A DNA stretch of 64,000 bases from Erythrobacter sp047872805 (GTDB lineage Bacteria; Pseudomonadota; Alphaproteobacteria; Sphingomonadales; Sphingomonadaceae), in contig NZ_JBLQUK010000001.1 of the NCBI RefSeq assembly GCF_047872805.1, positions 434,001-498,000 on the forward strand. The letters are read 5' to 3'. This document shows, piece by piece, positions 50,991 through 60,130 of the stretch. The first letter of the stretch is position 1. Every line of letters begins with the position of its first letter. The notes under the pieces are model-generated. The model saw nothing but the letters and a program-made list of their open reading frames with translations. It did not search any database and was not told the origin of the DNA. A program made the translations under genes and the position numbers.

Positions 50991-52031
50991 TTATTCCGCC
51001 GCCGCCGTCGCCGCCGCGGCCACGCGTTCGATGGCTTCAGCAATCTCGGTCGGAACCTCTTCCTGCAGGAAGTGACCGGCCTGGGTTTCGGTCACGCGGG
51101 CCTCGGGGAACATCTCCGTCATCACCGGCAGAATGCGCGAGAGGATCGGGTCGCGCATCCCCCACACGATCTCGGTCGGCACCTTGAGCGATTTGGCATA
51201 GGCCTCAACCTCTACCATCGTCGGCGAGCTCGGGTGATCGGGACCGGTTGGGACCATCCGCATCAGCGCCAGCGGGCCCTTGATATTGCCGCTATCGCGC
51301 ACCGGGCGGGAATAGAGCGCGGCGACTTCCGGCGGGATTGATGCCGGTTCGCCCTGCGCTTCATGGATCCGGTCAAACACCGAGACGACATTCTCGAGCA
51401 GGATTTCGCCCACAATCGGGGTCGCAGCGATTGCGTGAGGGCGCGAAAGCTGGAACTGCTCCTTGGGCGCGGTCCAGCCGGTGTTGAGAACGACCATGCC
51501 CTTGAGCAGTTCTGGCGAGCGCATCATAGCGCCCAGCCCGACCGCGCCGCCCCAGTCCTGGCCAACATAAACCGTCCCACCCAGATCAAGCTGTCGCAGC
51601 GCCGCATTCATCCAGCGGATGTGATTTTCAAGCGTGTGCTGGCTCGCCGGGACTTTCGTGGAGAATCCCAGCCCGACCATGGTCGGCATGATCAACCGCA
51701 TCCGGTCGGTCGGCAATTCCTTCCAGATCTTGCGGTACAGCAGGCCGTTGGTGGGGTTGCCGTGCTGAAGATAGACCGGAGTGCCCGATCCCGCTTCGAG
51801 CATGTGGATCTTGATGCCCGGCTCGACCTCGATGAGATAGCTCTTGTAACCTTCGGGCAGCACCTCGTGGGCATAATCGGGCAGGGGAAAGCTTTCGAAG
51901 GTGCCCGAAGCGGTGACCACTGTGCCTGACCCTTGCGGCGTGACCAGCGCGCCCTCGCGGGTCATCCACCAGATCCCGGCAATCGCAGGAATCGCCACGA
52001 TACCCAGCCCGATCAGCAACTTCATCATCAT
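50991..52031 (-). CDS. Membrane-anchored alpha/beta hydrolase, haloalkane-dehalogenase-like
   Basis: 346 aa. An N-terminal hydrophobic anchor (LLIGLGIVAIPAIAGIWWM) is followed by an alpha/beta hydrolase. The nucleophile is D159 in VGQDWGG. HGNPT at 90-94 gives the oxyanion turn with Asn92, and Trp160 follows the nucleophile; that Asn/Trp pair is the halide-binding pair of haloalkane dehalogenases. The acid is in WGMRDPIL and the histidine in QAGHFLQEE. Epoxide hydrolase is the alternative. Regulon box at 52066, 35 bp upstream. Confidence 0.85.
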   Translation of the reverse strand: MMMKLLIGLGIVAIPAIAGIWWMTREGALVTPQGSGTVVTASGTFESFPLPDYAHEVLPEGYKSYLIEVEPGIKIHMLEAGSGTPVYLQHGNPTNGLLYRKIWKELPTDRMRLIMPTMVGLGFSTKVPASQHTLENHIRWMNAALRQLDLGGTVYVGQDWGGAVGLGAMMRSPELLKGMVVLNTGWTAPKEQFQLSRPHAIAATPIVGEILLENVVSVFDRIHEAQGEPASIPPEVAALYSRPVRDSGNIKGPLALMRMVPTGPDHPSSPTMVEVEAYAKSLKVPTEIVWGMRDPILSRILPVMTEMFPEARVTETQAGHFLQEEVPTEIAEAIERVAAAATAAAE

Positions 52032-52065
52032 CCAGAAATCTCCCGCGTCTTTCGGTAGCCAATTC

Positions 52066-52080
52066 TAATGCATCACATTA
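52066..52080. promoter_or_regulatory. Regulon box 4: TAATGCATCACATTA
   Basis: Identical 15-mer to box 2, 35 bp upstream of the hydrolase start codon at 52031, which fits an operator over the promoter or transcription start. Confidence 0.7.
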
Positions 52081-52112
52081 CACAGTTTTCCTAAGGGCAA
52101 TCTCCGCGACAA

Positions 52113-52295
52113 TCAAGCTTCTCGCGGTGTTCCGGCGGAGCGAGCGGCAAGAAGCAGTAGACCGACGAATACCAGCTCGGGCACAATCCGCTCTGGCAAG
52201 ATTGGGACGCCATCTAGCGCGGTGGCCATGATCCTTCCGAACGCCAGCACGCCGAAGATCAGCGCCAGCAACACGGGCTGCAGTTGAACGAGGTG
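52113..52295 (-). pseudogene. C-terminal remnant of a DUF4345-like membrane protein
   Basis: About 60 codons are open in one frame with no start: HLVQLQPVLLALIFGVLAFG, then RIMATALDGVPILPERIVPE and LVFVGLLLLAARS, ending at the TGA 52115-52113. This is the last two helices of a DUF4345-type protein. A whole relative is encoded at 59543-59938. The N-terminal half is missing, next to the TonB receptor 3' end. Confidence 0.6.
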
Positions 52296-52321
52296 TTAAG
52301 GCAACCGTGTCATCGCATAGC

Positions 52322-54979
52322 TCAAAACGTCTTGCGCAGGGTCGCCCCGAAGGTGCGCGGCTGGCCCGGTGCGCCGCTGAACGAACCGGCTTGCAACACC
52401 GTTGGCGATGCAAAGACGAGATATTGGTCATCGAACAGGTTGCGCGCCCACAGGCTGATGCCAAGCCCGCTCTGCGCCCTGATACCGAGCGCGGCGTTGA
52501 TCAGGTTCTGTTCGCGGGTGTAATCGGTCGCATCGATGATCGCCTGCTCTGCGGGATTACCGAAGAAGGGCGAATCGCCAATATGCTGCCAGTCGGCCCG
52601 CACGAAGGCGTCGAGGTTGCTGATTGCAAAGCCATAGGCCGCCGCGAGGCTGAACTGCGTTTCGGCAATCCCTTGCGGCTTTTGGCCGGAGACATCGATA
52701 CCGTCCCCGAAATTTGGGAAGCTGTCATAGACCGGATCGAGGAAGGTCGCGCCGCCGGACAGGACCAGCCCCAGATAAGGGCTCCAGGTGAAATCGAATT
52801 CCACCCCGAAGGTCGACTGTTCGGCTGCATTGGCAAGCACGAAGCCTTCTTCGGTGAAGACGTTGGTCTGGAAATTCTGAATCGTCTGATCGAACACTGT
52901 GAGGTTGAAGCTCAGCGTGTCGAAGGCAGCCTTGATCCCAAGCTCAAAAACTTGCGAATCCTCAGGGCCAGCAAAGCGCGTGCCCGATGACAGGTTCACA
53001 AGGTTGAGCCCGGCATCGGTGATCGGCGATGAGGGGGTCGCAAACACCGGGCGCTGCGTGAAACGGTCGAACACGGGATTGCCGACGGTGTAGTCATCCG
53101 GGAAAGGTCGGCTCTGGCGCGACAGGTTCCACGAGGTCGCCTTGAATCCGGTGGCATAGGAGACGTAGACGTTAATGTTGTCGGTCACATCATAGGCCAG
53201 CCGCGCGGTGAAATCGGTGCTGTTGTCGTTGCTGATCCCGTCTTCGACCGCGTTGGGAAAGCCGAGGAAGGGGGGGAACGGCTGTAAGGCGCGCACCGCG
53301 TTGAACGGATTGGTGGGCCCTCGCGCCACTGTCAGCGCCTGCTGCTGGAGCTGGGCGTAGACCTGCGGGCTCGTCTGGATGAACATGCCGACCTGCGCGG
53401 GGTTGGTCGGATTGACCCCCCTGCCCGTCAGCAGCTGTGAAAGGACTGCGGCATAGCCCAGCTGTTCGAGATTGAGGCTGGCCAGCGCCTCTGTGCTGAC
53501 TGCGGTCAGGCTGACTTCCTTGTGGTCGTCAGTGTAGCTGATGCCGAAAGTGGCGGTCAGCCGGTCGGTGATGTTGATGTCAGCCGAAGCGAAAATTGAC
53601 CACGCCGTGTTGTCCTGATGCCCGACATCGGTGATCCCCTGACCTGCGCCGCCCAGTGTGGGCGAAGGGGCCCCGGTGGCCTGGGTGATGAGGTTTTCCA
53701 AATTGAGCAGAACCTGCGGGCTACCGATAAGCGAGTCGAGGAAGGGGCGGTAATCCGCGCCATTGAGAATCTGGTTGTTCACATCCAGCGTCTCATCAAA
53801 ATAGAAACCGCCCACGGACCAGTCGATCAGATTGCCCGCACCGACCGACTGCAGCCGGATTTCCTGGGTGAAGGTTTCGATCTCGCTGCGCTGATTGACC
53901 TTGCCGAACAGCGAAAGATCGGTGACGTCGGCGTCGAAATCGGATGAATTGGTGTTGCTGCGATAGGCGGTGATACTGGTCAGCGCGGCAAAACCCAGAT
54001 CGACATCACCCTGCAGCGATACGCCTGCGTTCTCGATCTCGTTGGCTGGCGCAACGTCGTAATAGACGTTGTAGGAGAACGGATCTTCAGAGATGAATTG
54101 CCCGCCGATGGCGCGGACATTGGCGCCGGTCGGGCCTTCGACGAGGTTGGTGACACCGCAGCAGACCTCGTCGATCTTGTCATAATCGCCGATCAGGCGG
54201 AACGATACATCGAGCGTCGGTTCCCACAAGATATCTCCGCGCACGCCCCAACGGTCGCGCTGGTTGTAATCGTCGCCCGTGCCCAGATCTTCGAAAAAAC
54301 CATCGCGGCGGTTGTAATTGCCCGAAAGCGAGGCGGCGAGGTTTTCGGTCAACGGCCCGGTGACATAGGCATCGAAGCGCCGCAGATCATAATTGCCGAT
54401 ACTGGCTTCAATCGCTCCTGAGAGCTCGAATTGCGGCTTGCGGGTGGTGACCGAAATGACCCCGGCCGAAGCATTCTTGCCGAACAGCGTCGATTGCGGT
54501 CCGCGCAGCACCTCGACCCGTTCAAGGTTGGGCAGGTCCGAGATCGCCGCTGCCGAGCGTGAACGGTACACCCCGTCGATGAAGACGCCGACCGAAGGCT
54601 CAAGCCCGATCGCGTTCTGGCCGTTGCCAAAGCCGCGGATGAAGAAGGTGGTGTTGCCCGAAGTTTGACCCTGCCGAACCGCCAGCGAGGGCACCAGTGT
54701 CTGCAGATCGGCGAGGTCCTGAATTTCGGCCTGCTCGATTTCCTCAGCGCCGACCACTGAGACGGCTACAGGAGTTTCCTGAAGAGTCTGTTCTCGCTTG
54801 GTTGCGGTCACAACGATGACGGGGACTCGCGGGGTCAAAGCGTCCGGCTGGTCAGGACCAGCCTGTTCCTGCGCATGCAGCGGCGCGCCCATGCCGATCA
54901 GGAGCGCCGGAAGCGCGGCACCAAGCGCCAGCGTCGAACGAAATTTGACGGGTTGTTTCCCCCGGCGAGATTGCAGCAC
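52322..54979 (-). CDS. TonB-dependent outer-membrane receptor
   Basis: 885 aa from a GTG at 54979 with GGGAGGGA upstream. A signal peptide ends at PLHAQ. The TonB box region is VPVIVVTATKREQTLQETPV. The plug (SLAVRQGQTSGNTTFFIRGF, LRGPQSTLFGKNASAGVISV) and the ~22-strand barrel end in RTFGATLRKTF with a terminal Phe. No SusD partner. It probably imports the sulfated substrate. It is divergent from the sulfatase gene, with two regulon boxes between. Confidence 0.95.
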   Translation of the reverse strand: MLQSRRGKQPVKFRSTLALGAALPALLIGMGAPLHAQEQAGPDQPDALTPRVPVIVVTATKREQTLQETPVAVSVVGAEEIEQAEIQDLADLQTLVPSLAVRQGQTSGNTTFFIRGFGNGQNAIGLEPSVGVFIDGVYRSRSAAAISDLPNLERVEVLRGPQSTLFGKNASAGVISVTTRKPQFELSGAIEASIGNYDLRRFDAYVTGPLTENLAASLSGNYNRRDGFFEDLGTGDDYNQRDRWGVRGDILWEPTLDVSFRLIGDYDKIDEVCCGVTNLVEGPTGANVRAIGGQFISEDPFSYNVYYDVAPANEIENAGVSLQGDVDLGFAALTSITAYRSNTNSSDFDADVTDLSLFGKVNQRSEIETFTQEIRLQSVGAGNLIDWSVGGFYFDETLDVNNQILNGADYRPFLDSLIGSPQVLLNLENLITQATGAPSPTLGGAGQGITDVGHQDNTAWSIFASADINITDRLTATFGISYTDDHKEVSLTAVSTEALASLNLEQLGYAAVLSQLLTGRGVNPTNPAQVGMFIQTSPQVYAQLQQQALTVARGPTNPFNAVRALQPFPPFLGFPNAVEDGISNDNSTDFTARLAYDVTDNINVYVSYATGFKATSWNLSRQSRPFPDDYTVGNPVFDRFTQRPVFATPSSPITDAGLNLVNLSSGTRFAGPEDSQVFELGIKAAFDTLSFNLTVFDQTIQNFQTNVFTEEGFVLANAAEQSTFGVEFDFTWSPYLGLVLSGGATFLDPVYDSFPNFGDGIDVSGQKPQGIAETQFSLAAAYGFAISNLDAFVRADWQHIGDSPFFGNPAEQAIIDATDYTREQNLINAALGIRAQSGLGISLWARNLFDDQYLVFASPTVLQAGSFSGAPGQPRTFGATLRKTF

Positions 54980-55033
54980 TATTCCCTCCCAAGTCCGCAG
55001 CCGACATTCAATGTGTCGGATGATTGATTACAT

Positions 55034-55048
55034 TAATGGTATACATTA
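55034..55048. promoter_or_regulatory. Regulon box 5: TAATGGTATACATTA
   Basis: Symmetric 15-mer (TAATG/CATTA with GTATA centre) 55 bp upstream of the TonB receptor start, in the TonB/sulfatase divergent region. Confidence 0.7.
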
Positions 55049-55130
55049 TTTTGAGACCCGCAAGGGGAGATGTGCGGGCGTAAGGCAAACGTCTTGATGT
55101 CAATGCTTCGCGACAGCGCATTGCCATTTC

Positions 55131-55145
55131 TAATTGAACACATTA
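55131..55145. promoter_or_regulatory. Regulon box 6: TAATTGAACACATTA
   Basis: A variant copy (TAATT-N5-CATTA), 90 bp upstream of the sulfatase start at 55235, on the plus-strand side of the divergent region. Confidence 0.55.
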
Positions 55146-55234
55146 ATCACTTGCCGAAACGGGTTTGCAGGCGGCGGTAAATCCGGCTTCACTGGCAAGC
55201 CGGAGACCGGAAAGCGGCAGGGAGGGAGACGCGA

Positions 55235-56908
55235 ATGCTAAAGAAGATCGGGATCGCAGGGCTAGTCGCCGTGCTGCTGATCGGCGCGCTGGGGTGGTTC
55301 AACCGCGGGACGATTATCCAGATGATCGCGCTGAACCGTGCCGAAGCGAACCGGATCGAGACCGGTCCGACCCAGACCGTTCCGTGGAGCCAGGGGCCTG
55401 CCGCCGCGACCACGCCGCTCGCCGACCGGCCGCCCAACATCGTCTTTATCCTGCTCGATGACCTCGGCTATAACGACATCACCACTTCCGGTGGCGGCAT
55501 TGGTGGCGGCAAGGTGCCCACCCCCAATATCGACCGGCTGGCAGCGCAAGGCGCGATCTTTTCACAGGCCTATTCCGGCACCGGCACCTGCGCGCCGTCG
55601 CGTGCGATGCTGATGACCGGGCGCTACCCTACCCGCACCGGGTTTGAATATACGCCAACGCCCGATGGCATGACCAATGTGATCGCCGCTTTTGCCGCGG
55701 GCCGCGGGAACGACACCCTGCCCCCGCTGGAGATCAACCCCGAGATCAACGACGACATCATGCCGTTCAGGAACAAGGGCTTGCCGCAATCGGAAATTAC
55801 CATTGCCGAGCTGCTCAAGGAGCAGGATTACCACACCGTCCACATCGGCAAATGGCACCTTGGCAACAGCCCGCAATTCCTGCCCAACGCGCAAGGCTTC
55901 GATGAAAGCTTGCTGATGCACAGCGGGCTCTATCTGCCCGAGGATGATCCGAACGTCGTCAACGCCAAGCTCGATTTCGATCCGATCGACCAGTTCCTGT
56001 GGGCCGCAATGAGCTTTGCTGCCTCGTTCAACGGCGGTGAGCCGTTCAAGCCGGGCGGCTATCTCACCGACTGGTGGACCGACGAGACGCTGCGGGTGAT
56101 CGAGGCCAACCGCAACCGGCCGTTCTTCCTCCATCTCGCGCATTGGGCGCCGCACACCCCGCTGCAGGCGACCCGTGAGGATTTCGACGCGGTCGGCGAG
56201 TTCGGGACCCATCGTGAGCGGGTCTATGCCGCGATGATCCGCGCGGTGGATCGCAGCGTCGGACGGGTGCTGGACAAACTTGAGCAAGAGGGCCTCGCCG
56301 ACAACACCATCGTGGTGCTCAGCAGCGACAATGGCGCGCCGGGCTATATCGGCATTCCCGATGTCAACGCACCGCTCAGGGGCTGGAAGATCACCCTGTT
56401 CGAAGGCGGCATCCGCGTGCCCATGTTCGTCAAATGGCCGCAGCGCATTGCGCCAGGCACCGTGGTGGACAGCCCGGTTACGCATATCGACCTGTTCCCC
56501 AGCCTGGCCTCAGCCGCAGGCGCGCCCTTGCCCAGTGACCGGGTGATCGACGGGGTCGACTTCATGCCCGCCGCCTTCGGCACCGCCCCGCTCCAGCGCA
56601 AGGATGATGCGATCTTTTGGCAATCGGGCAATTACCGCGTGGTACGCGCGGGCGATTGGAAGCTGCAGGTGGATGGCTATCAGAACAAGCTCTGGCTTTT
56701 CAACCTCGCCGCCGATCCAACCGAAAAGGCCAACCTTGCGAGCCAGCAACCGCAGAAGGTCGCCGAATTGCAGGCGCTGCTGGCCGCGCATCATGTTAAC
56801 GCCGTGCCCTCACTATGGCCGCACAGCCTGATCAGCCCGATCGTGATTGACAAGACCATCGATCAGTCGGTTGCGGAGGGGGATGAGTATATCCTGTGGG
56901 CCAATTGA
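55235..56908 (+). CDS. Exported type I sulfatase
   Basis: 557 aa. An N-terminal anchor or uncleaved signal (LVAVLLIGALGWF) directs it to the periplasm. The formylglycine motif is C119-A-P-S-R, followed by AMLMTGRYPTRTG. Metal residues D75 and D76 (LLDDLG) and SSDNGAPG, and HIGKWHLG, are in place, so it should be active once Cys119 is converted. It hydrolyses an organic sulfate ester. GGGAGG precedes the ATG. Followed by a DUF1330-like gene. Confidence 0.93.
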   Translation: MLKKIGIAGLVAVLLIGALGWFNRGTIIQMIALNRAEANRIETGPTQTVPWSQGPAAATTPLADRPPNIVFILLDDLGYNDITTSGGGIGGGKVPTPNIDRLAAQGAIFSQAYSGTGTCAPSRAMLMTGRYPTRTGFEYTPTPDGMTNVIAAFAAGRGNDTLPPLEINPEINDDIMPFRNKGLPQSEITIAELLKEQDYHTVHIGKWHLGNSPQFLPNAQGFDESLLMHSGLYLPEDDPNVVNAKLDFDPIDQFLWAAMSFAASFNGGEPFKPGGYLTDWWTDETLRVIEANRNRPFFLHLAHWAPHTPLQATREDFDAVGEFGTHRERVYAAMIRAVDRSVGRVLDKLEQEGLADNTIVVLSSDNGAPGYIGIPDVNAPLRGWKITLFEGGIRVPMFVKWPQRIAPGTVVDSPVTHIDLFPSLASAAGAPLPSDRVIDGVDFMPAAFGTAPLQRKDDAIFWQSGNYRVVRAGDWKLQVDGYQNKLWLFNLAADPTEKANLASQQPQKVAELQALLAAHHVNAVPSLWPHSLISPIVIDKTIDQSVAEGDEYILWAN

Positions 56909-56933
56909 AGCGGCAGGAAAGGAGTAGACCAGC

Positions 56934-57764
56934 ATGAATATCGTTCTTGCGGCCCTTGCGAGCACCCTCGCGGCCATTGCTGCTGCGGGGACGGCGGTGA
57001 CGATCACCGGGCGGCGCCAGCCCTCGCGCCCGATCCACCGGCAGGAGCGGGTGATCTTCGCCGCGCTGCGCCACAACGACCCGAGCATCCCGGTGCAGGT
57101 CGAGGATGTCTTGTGGACATCAACCACGCTGTTCACTCTGGTGGGCGAGGGGGAAGCCTATTGGACCCATTTCGCCATTCTCCCGCAAGGCAGTCCCGCT
57201 GTATCGCGGCTCACCGCGCAGCCCGGAGTGACAGACCTCTTCGTGGCCGAAATCGAACTGACCAACGTGCCTTCCGCCGCGCTCGGCATGTTGCGGCTGC
57301 GTCATCGGCTTGGGCTGACCCGGCGCCCGAAGGGCCCGCTGCCGACCACGCTCGATCATGTAGAAGGGCGGCGCGATGTGCTGCCAACGCTTGAGGCGAT
57401 CGGCCACGCCCAGGCGCTGCCGCGGAGCATGCAGGTGACGATGGTGAATTTTCTCGAATATCCCGCGATCACCAAAGGCGACGCGGCGGATGGGCGCGCG
57501 GCTTATCTTCGCTATGGCCGCCAAGCCATGCGGGCAGTTCACGGTGTCGGCGGCCAGTTCCTGTTTGCCGGCCAGATCACTTCGGTGCTGGCCGCGCCGG
57601 AAAGCCCGGCATGGCAGGAGCCGTGGGATGATCTCGCAGCGATGATCTATCCCGATCCCACCGCGATTTTCGCCATGGAGCAGTTCCCATTCTACCGCCG
57701 CGCGCTCGGCGACCGGGACGAAGGCCTCAAGCGTACGCGCGTGATCGTCACCCGCGCCTATTGA
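56934..57764 (+). CDS. Exported two-part protein with C-terminal DUF1330-like domain
   Basis: 276 aa. A hydrophobic start (MNIVLAALASTLAAIAAAGT) suggests export or anchoring. Residues ~165-276 (VTMVNFLEYPAITKGDAADG, YLRYGRQAMRAVHGVGGQFL, WDDLAAMIYPDPTAIFAMEQ) match DUF1330-type dimeric alpha-beta barrels. The middle part may be a second, degenerate copy of the fold. It lies 25 bp after the sulfatase gene; the 3' end overlaps the convergent second sulfatase by 7 bp. Confidence 0.75.
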   Translation: MNIVLAALASTLAAIAAAGTAVTITGRRQPSRPIHRQERVIFAALRHNDPSIPVQVEDVLWTSTTLFTLVGEGEAYWTHFAILPQGSPAVSRLTAQPGVTDLFVAEIELTNVPSAALGMLRLRHRLGLTRRPKGPLPTTLDHVEGRRDVLPTLEAIGHAQALPRSMQVTMVNFLEYPAITKGDAADGRAAYLRYGRQAMRAVHGVGGQFLFAGQITSVLAAPESPAWQEPWDDLAAMIYPDPTAIFAMEQFPFYRRALGDRDEGLKRTRVIVTRAY

Positions 57765-59539
57765 GCGGCCCTGCGCCGACGGCGGAGCGCGCGCAGCGCC
57801 AGCCAGAAAGCCGCAACAAGCGCCAGTAGGAACGCGCCCAGCACGCCATAAAGCCAAGGGTAATTGCTGAGCAGCCGTGTCCCAATGTTGCGGTTGACCT
57901 GCGCCATGGAATCATAGCCTTCGGGCATCTCCAGCACGCCTACCCGTTTGGCATAGGCGGCGTATTCAGCGAGCAACCGCTGCATGACCGCAGGCTCGGT
58001 TGCGCTGAGATTAGTCGTCTCGCCCGGATCGCGCGCCAGATTAAAGAGTCGCCACTGGCCGTCGCCCACCGGGGGCACGCTGCGGGTGATCTTGTAATCG
58101 CCCAGATAGAGCGCGGAATTGCCCGACACCTCGACCGCTCGGGCCTCGTCAGGGTCATAGGCGCTTTCGGCCGCACCGCTGAGCACCGGGAGCAAGCTTC
58201 GCCCGGTCATCGGCTTGCCCTTGGCTTGATGCGGGTTGACCTCGAGCCAGTCCAGCACGGTCGGGGCGATATCGGTGATCATCGCCGGACTGGTGATCCG
58301 CTGCGGGGCGATGCCGGGCCCGGCCATAATCAGCGGCACCCGAATCCCGCCTTCGGTGGCATAGAACTTGAACCAAGCGCCAGGCGTGGCGGCGGCTGCG
58401 GCCCATTCGGGGCCGATGAAGCCCCAATGCCCCGGGCCGCCCATGGTCTCAGCCCCGATGTCATAGCCGGTCAGCCAATGGAACAGGCTGAGGGTTGCCG
58501 TGTCGTCGCCGCGCGAAGGCTCCGGGCCGTTGTCGGAGGAGACGATGAATATCGTGTTGTCGTATTCACCCCTGGCCCTGAGATGCGCGATCAGTCGCCC
58601 GATGTGAAAGTCCATCGCCTCCAGCATCGCCGCGTTCACTTCCATCCGCGCAGCATAGAGCGCCCGATCCTCGACCGAGAGGCTGTCCCAGGCGCGGAAA
58701 TCGGGCGGCAGGGCAGCGAGCGGCGCGCCTTGCGGGATCAGGCCCAGCGCCTGCGCCCGTTGATGCCGTTCCGTGCGCAACGCCTCCCACCCAGCGTCAT
58801 ATCGGCCCTTGTAGCGGTTGATGAATTCCTGCGGCGCCTGCACCGGGATGTGGATCGCCTGAAACGGCAGATAGGCGAAGAACGGCTTGGCCGGATCGGT
58901 CTCGGCAAGATATTCGATCGCCGTGTCGACAATGAAGCGCGAGGAATAGAAATCTTGGGGAAGGCTGGCCTCCACCCCGTCTTCGAACCAAGGCGCGTCC
59001 TTGTAATAGGGCATGTAGGACCGGTCGGCCCAATTGTCCGCGCCTGAGGCCGCCAGCGCGAAGCTGCGGTCGAAGCCGTGCGCCTGCGGCATCTCGTCCG
59101 CAGCCTCGCCCATGTGCCACTTGCCCGCCATCACAGTGCGATAGCCCTGCGCCCGCAGCCGGTCGGCCAGCGTTAGCACCCCCGGCTCCAGCGCCATTGT
59201 GTAGCCCGGCTGGCCGCGCTGCTCCTTTGGCAGGACTTCAGGAATAGTGGCCACGCCGGTGAGGTGCGCATCCATGCCCGTAAGCAGCATCGCGCGTGAG
59301 GGCGAACATAGCGGTGAGGCGCGGTATTGGGTGAACAGCGCCCCACGCCCGGCCAGCGCGTCGATATTGGGCGTGCGCGCCTCGCCGCCATAGGCACCGA
59401 AATCCATAAGTGCGACATCATCAGCAAGGATGATCACGACATTGGGGCGCTTGTTCGCGGTGGTTACCGGTCCGGTCGCTCCGGCCAGCGCGGCAAGGAC
59501 CAAGAGCGGCACCAGCAGTCTAAAGCGCAATCTCCCCAT
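57758..59539 (-). CDS. Exported type I sulfatase with C-terminal membrane anchor
   Basis: 593 aa. A signal peptide (LLVPLLVLAALAGATG) precedes the catalytic domain. The formylglycine motif is C78-S-P-S-R. D40 and D41 (LADDVAL), AGKWHMG and SSDNGPEPSRG supply metal ligands. A C-terminal helix (YGVLGAFLLALVAAFWLALR) and a basic tail (RRRRRAAQ) anchor it in the inner membrane, catalytic domain outside. Different subfamily from the sulfatase at 55235. It is second in an operon behind the DUF4345 gene (3-bp gap). Confidence 0.93.
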   Translation of the reverse strand: MGRLRFRLLVPLLVLAALAGATGPVTTANKRPNVVIILADDVALMDFGAYGGEARTPNIDALAGRGALFTQYRASPLCSPSRAMLLTGMDAHLTGVATIPEVLPKEQRGQPGYTMALEPGVLTLADRLRAQGYRTVMAGKWHMGEAADEMPQAHGFDRSFALAASGADNWADRSYMPYYKDAPWFEDGVEASLPQDFYSSRFIVDTAIEYLAETDPAKPFFAYLPFQAIHIPVQAPQEFINRYKGRYDAGWEALRTERHQRAQALGLIPQGAPLAALPPDFRAWDSLSVEDRALYAARMEVNAAMLEAMDFHIGRLIAHLRARGEYDNTIFIVSSDNGPEPSRGDDTATLSLFHWLTGYDIGAETMGGPGHWGFIGPEWAAAAATPGAWFKFYATEGGIRVPLIMAGPGIAPQRITSPAMITDIAPTVLDWLEVNPHQAKGKPMTGRSLLPVLSGAAESAYDPDEARAVEVSGNSALYLGDYKITRSVPPVGDGQWRLFNLARDPGETTNLSATEPAVMQRLLAEYAAYAKRVGVLEMPEGYDSMAQVNRNIGTRLLSNYPWLYGVLGAFLLALVAAFWLALRALRRRRRAAQ

Positions 59540-59542
59540 GCC

Positions 59543-59938
59543 CTAGCTCTTGTCCTCGCGCCGGCTCCCAAGCGCGCGGCTGGCAAAGATCAGAACAGTC
59601 CCAATCACAACTTCGATAGCCACAAAGTGCCCGAGAAATTCAGCGCCGTGAAACAGAAATGCATTAGTCCGATATGCAGCGGCGCCAAGGATCAGTACCC
59701 CCGCAGCGATGAACCACGGTCGCTCGCGCGTGATCAACGCCAATATGGTGAAGGTGGCGGCACCCAGAAAGAGAGCACCAATATCCATCTGGCTGCTCAA
59801 GCCAGCTCCGGTCAGCAAGGGCATTTCAAGCACCTTTGCAGCGCGCTCCGGGACAAGCAGCCAAAGCGCCGCGTTGGTGCCCATGAAGAGTGCGATGATG
59901 GCGACGAGCGCCAAAACATCCCATCGACCCACTTGCAT
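59543..59938 (-). CDS. DUF4345-like small membrane protein
   Basis: 131 aa from the ATG at 59938 (MQVGRWDVLALVAIIALFMG), chosen because GGAGG lies 8 nt upstream and the regulon box at 59959 lies outside the gene. Four membrane helices; PWFIAAGVLILGAAAYRTNA is typical of DUF4345. Function unknown. First gene of the operon with the anchored sulfatase. Confidence 0.7.
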   Translation of the reverse strand: MQVGRWDVLALVAIIALFMGTNAALWLLVPERAAKVLEMPLLTGAGLSSQMDIGALFLGAATFTILALITRERPWFIAAGVLILGAAAYRTNAFLFHGAEFLGHFVAIEVVIGTVLIFASRALGSRREDKS

Positions 59939-59958
59939 TCGCCATACCTCCATCTTGT

Positions 59959-59973
59959 TAATGGGGTATATTA
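59959..59973. promoter_or_regulatory. Regulon box 7: TAATGGGGTATATTA
   Basis: 21 bp upstream of the DUF4345 start and on the other side about 160 bp from the FGE gene start. It is in the right place to control the DUF4345-sulfatase operon and possibly the divergent FGE gene. Confidence 0.6.
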
Positions 59974-60130
59974 TCTGTAAGTGTGTTGTCAATCAAAGGC
60001 ACGGCGAAGGGCTGGTCTGCCAGGCGCTGGTTGGCCGAGCAGTTCATGCTAGCACGCGATGTGCCACATGAATAATGGCGCTCTGGGCGGAATGGTGATG
60101 ATTGTGCGCGATCCAAGGCGGGACAAGCAG

